Under the pieces are notes generated by a model that was given only the letters and a program-made list of their open reading frames with translations, was not told where the DNA came from and did no database searches. Positions 6,351-7,329 of a stretch of DNA of 7,329 nt are shown piece after piece. Every line of letters begins with the position of its first letter. Position 1 is the first letter of the stretch. Made by a program: the position numbers and the translations under genes. Source of the DNA: JACQCE01 sp041484905 (GTDB lineage Bacteria; Nitrospirota; Nitrospiria; JACQCE01). The DNA is taken from the NCBI GenBank assembly GCA_041484905.1, contig JBGPIL010000108.1:1-7329 (forward strand), given 5' to 3'.

Positions 6351-6394
6351 CCCGCCCCGGCTTCCCCTCATTCCCCTGCTTTCCCTATTTCCCC
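6351..6394 (+). repeat. C/T-rich tract with six C-runs (possible G-quadruplex on the minus strand)
   Basis: C-runs of three or four bases fall at 6351-6353, 6355-6358, 6364-6367, 6373-6376, 6383-6385 and 6391-6394, separated mostly by five or six bases; three of the gaps include a TTCCC-type junction. On the minus strand this gives at least four G3-4 tracts with short loops. It lies just before the plus-strand ATG at 6402 and upstream of the minus-strand promoter. Function is not known. Confidence 0.55.
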
Positions 6395-6401
6395 TATTGC
6401 A

Positions 6402-7329
6402 ATGACCGCCCCGCAGACCCTCGTCACGCTGCCCCTGGGTAACCTGACTCCGGTCCGGGCATTTTGCCGGCTGCGCGCCCATCCCGGCCTGCGACCCGTG
6501 GCGTTGCTGGAAAGCGCCCAATCAACCGGCACAACGGGGCGTTTTTCCTTCATCGCCCTGAACCCGTTTTTAAGAATGCAAAGTACCGGCACAACGGTCC
6601 GGCTCAGCGGAAGCGTCAATGCCACCCGTCAAGACCGGCCGCTGCCGTTGTTGCGCTCCCTGCTCGCCCGTTACGCGGTTCCTCCTCTGTCTTCAGATTT
6701 GCCGCCGTTTTTGGGCGGCGCCGTCGGCTATTTCGGATACGACCTCGTTCATTTTCTCGAACGACTGCCCCGCTTGGCCCGCAATGATTTGGCCCTGCCC
6801 GATCTCGACCTCTACCTGACCGGCACCGTTGTCGCCTTCGACCACCAAGAGGGCACCATCACCATCGCTCACACCCCGTTCGATGGCGCGGACGCGGTCT
6901 CCACAGACGACATCCGTCGCGCGCTGGAGATCGATTCGGGCGAAGACAATGCCCCGACGCCGGCCACACAGGGCCCCGTCACCGTCACGGCCGGCCAGAC
7001 ACAAGCGGAGTATGAAACACTCGTGCGGCGTTGTTTACGCTATATTGCCGCCGGCGACATTTTCCAAGCCAACCTGGCCCACCGTTTTAGCGTTCGGTTG
7101 GGACCATTGGCCCCCTGGGCGATTTACGAACGGCTGCGCGCCATCAATCCCTCGCCCTTTGCCGCTTTTCTTGATTTCGGCTCCGTCCAAATAGTGAGCG
7201 CGTCGCCCGAACGGCTGGTCTCACTCCAGGGGCGTCGCGTCCAGACCCGGCCCATCGCCGGCACCCGGCCCAGAGGGGCAGAGCGGCAGCACGATCTGGC
7301 CCTCGTCCGGGAACTCCTGAGCAGCGAAA
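6402..7329 (+). CDS. pabB: Chorismate-binding enzyme, para-aminobenzoate (aminodeoxychorismate) synthase component I / anthranilate synthase component I family (partial, runs off the right edge)
   Basis: The visible 309 codons cover the N-terminal subdomain and the first part of the catalytic domain. Family signs are ALLES at about residues 34-38 followed by GRFSFIALNP, GGAVGYFGYDLV, the start of the chorismate-binding domain with AEYETLVRRCLRYIAAGDIFQANLAHRF, then INPSPFAAFLDFG, SASPERLVSL and RPIAGTRPRG. These enzymes aminate chorismate with ammonia from a glutamine amidotransferase partner. QANLAHRF resembles PabB (folate branch), whereas PIAGT has the alanine usual in TrpE where E. coli PabB has its active-site lysine, so the assignment between PabB and TrpE stays open. 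I chose ATG 6402 for family-like length; an in-frame ATG at 6297 would add a proline-rich stretch of 35 residues. Neither has a good ribosome site. It is divergent from the HEAT gene. Confidence 0.8.
   Translation, partial: MTAPQTLVTLPLGNLTPVRAFCRLRAHPGLRPVALLESAQSTGTTGRFSFIALNPFLRMQSTGTTVRLSGSVNATRQDRPLPLLRSLLARYAVPPLSSDLPPFLGGAVGYFGYDLVHFLERLPRLARNDLALPDLDLYLTGTVVAFDHQEGTITIAHTPFDGADAVSTDDIRRALEIDSGEDNAPTPATQGPVTVTAGQTQAEYETLVRRCLRYIAAGDIFQANLAHRFSVRLGPLAPWAIYERLRAINPSPFAAFLDFGSVQIVSASPERLVSLQGRRVQTRPIAGTRPRGAERQHDLALVRELLSSE

Noticed and set aside
6000..6521. Minus-strand frame of 173 codons across the divergent intergenic region
   Set aside because: It overlaps both the start of the HEAT gene in another frame and the antisense of the chorismate enzyme; the sequence is not protein-like.
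6693..7004. Minus-strand frame of 103 codons
   Set aside because: It is antisense to the well-supported TrpE/PabB-family gene.

Overview
The window reads as chromosomal DNA from a GC-rich Gram-negative-type bacterium. The protein set (an isc operon, a HEAT-repeat protein paired with an HD-GYP protein, and a chorismate-using enzyme) would fit a Nitrospira-like member of Nitrospirota. That placement is an inference from recalled gene content and protein style; nothing in the window proves it. I see no mobile elements, tRNA, rRNA or CRISPR.

Layout. Seven genes lie on the minus strand, read from right to left, and one lies on the plus strand at the right edge. (1) At 6204-3059 are a HEAT-repeat protein and an HD-GYP phosphohydrolase. 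They are joined by an ATGA stop/start overlap and preceded by a near-consensus sigma70 promoter at 6255-6283. (2) At 2919-1 is an iron-sulfur cluster assembly operon in the order iscR-iscS-iscU-iscA-hscB, with hscB cut by the window edge; hscA and ferredoxin would be expected beyond it. It has its own sigma70 promoter (2986-3015), and an inverted repeat resembling an IscR type 1 site sits directly downstream of the -10 box. (3) From 6402 to the right edge on the plus strand is the N-terminal two-thirds or so of a TrpE/PabB-family chorismate-binding enzyme, transcribed divergently from the HEAT gene.

How the genes work together. IscS (cysteine desulfurase) gives sulfur to the IscU scaffold. 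HscB, with an HscA chaperone presumably encoded next door, would release the cluster by binding the LPPVK motif that is visible in IscU. IscA is an A-type carrier that passes clusters on. IscR is an Rrf2 regulator with three cysteines and probably senses cluster supply at its own promoter. The HEAT and HD-GYP proteins appear to share a related N-terminal domain of about 95 residues, which suggests a two-protein signalling unit linked to cyclic-di-GMP.

The points most worth a second look are the shared domain of the HEAT/HD-GYP pair, the divergent HD-GYP motif, the unusual cysteine spacing and an alanine at the E43-equivalent position of the regulator beside a type 1-like operator, the eukaryote-like zinc-finger N-terminus of HscB, and a run of six C-tracts (G-quadruplex potential on the minus strand) before the plus-strand gene.
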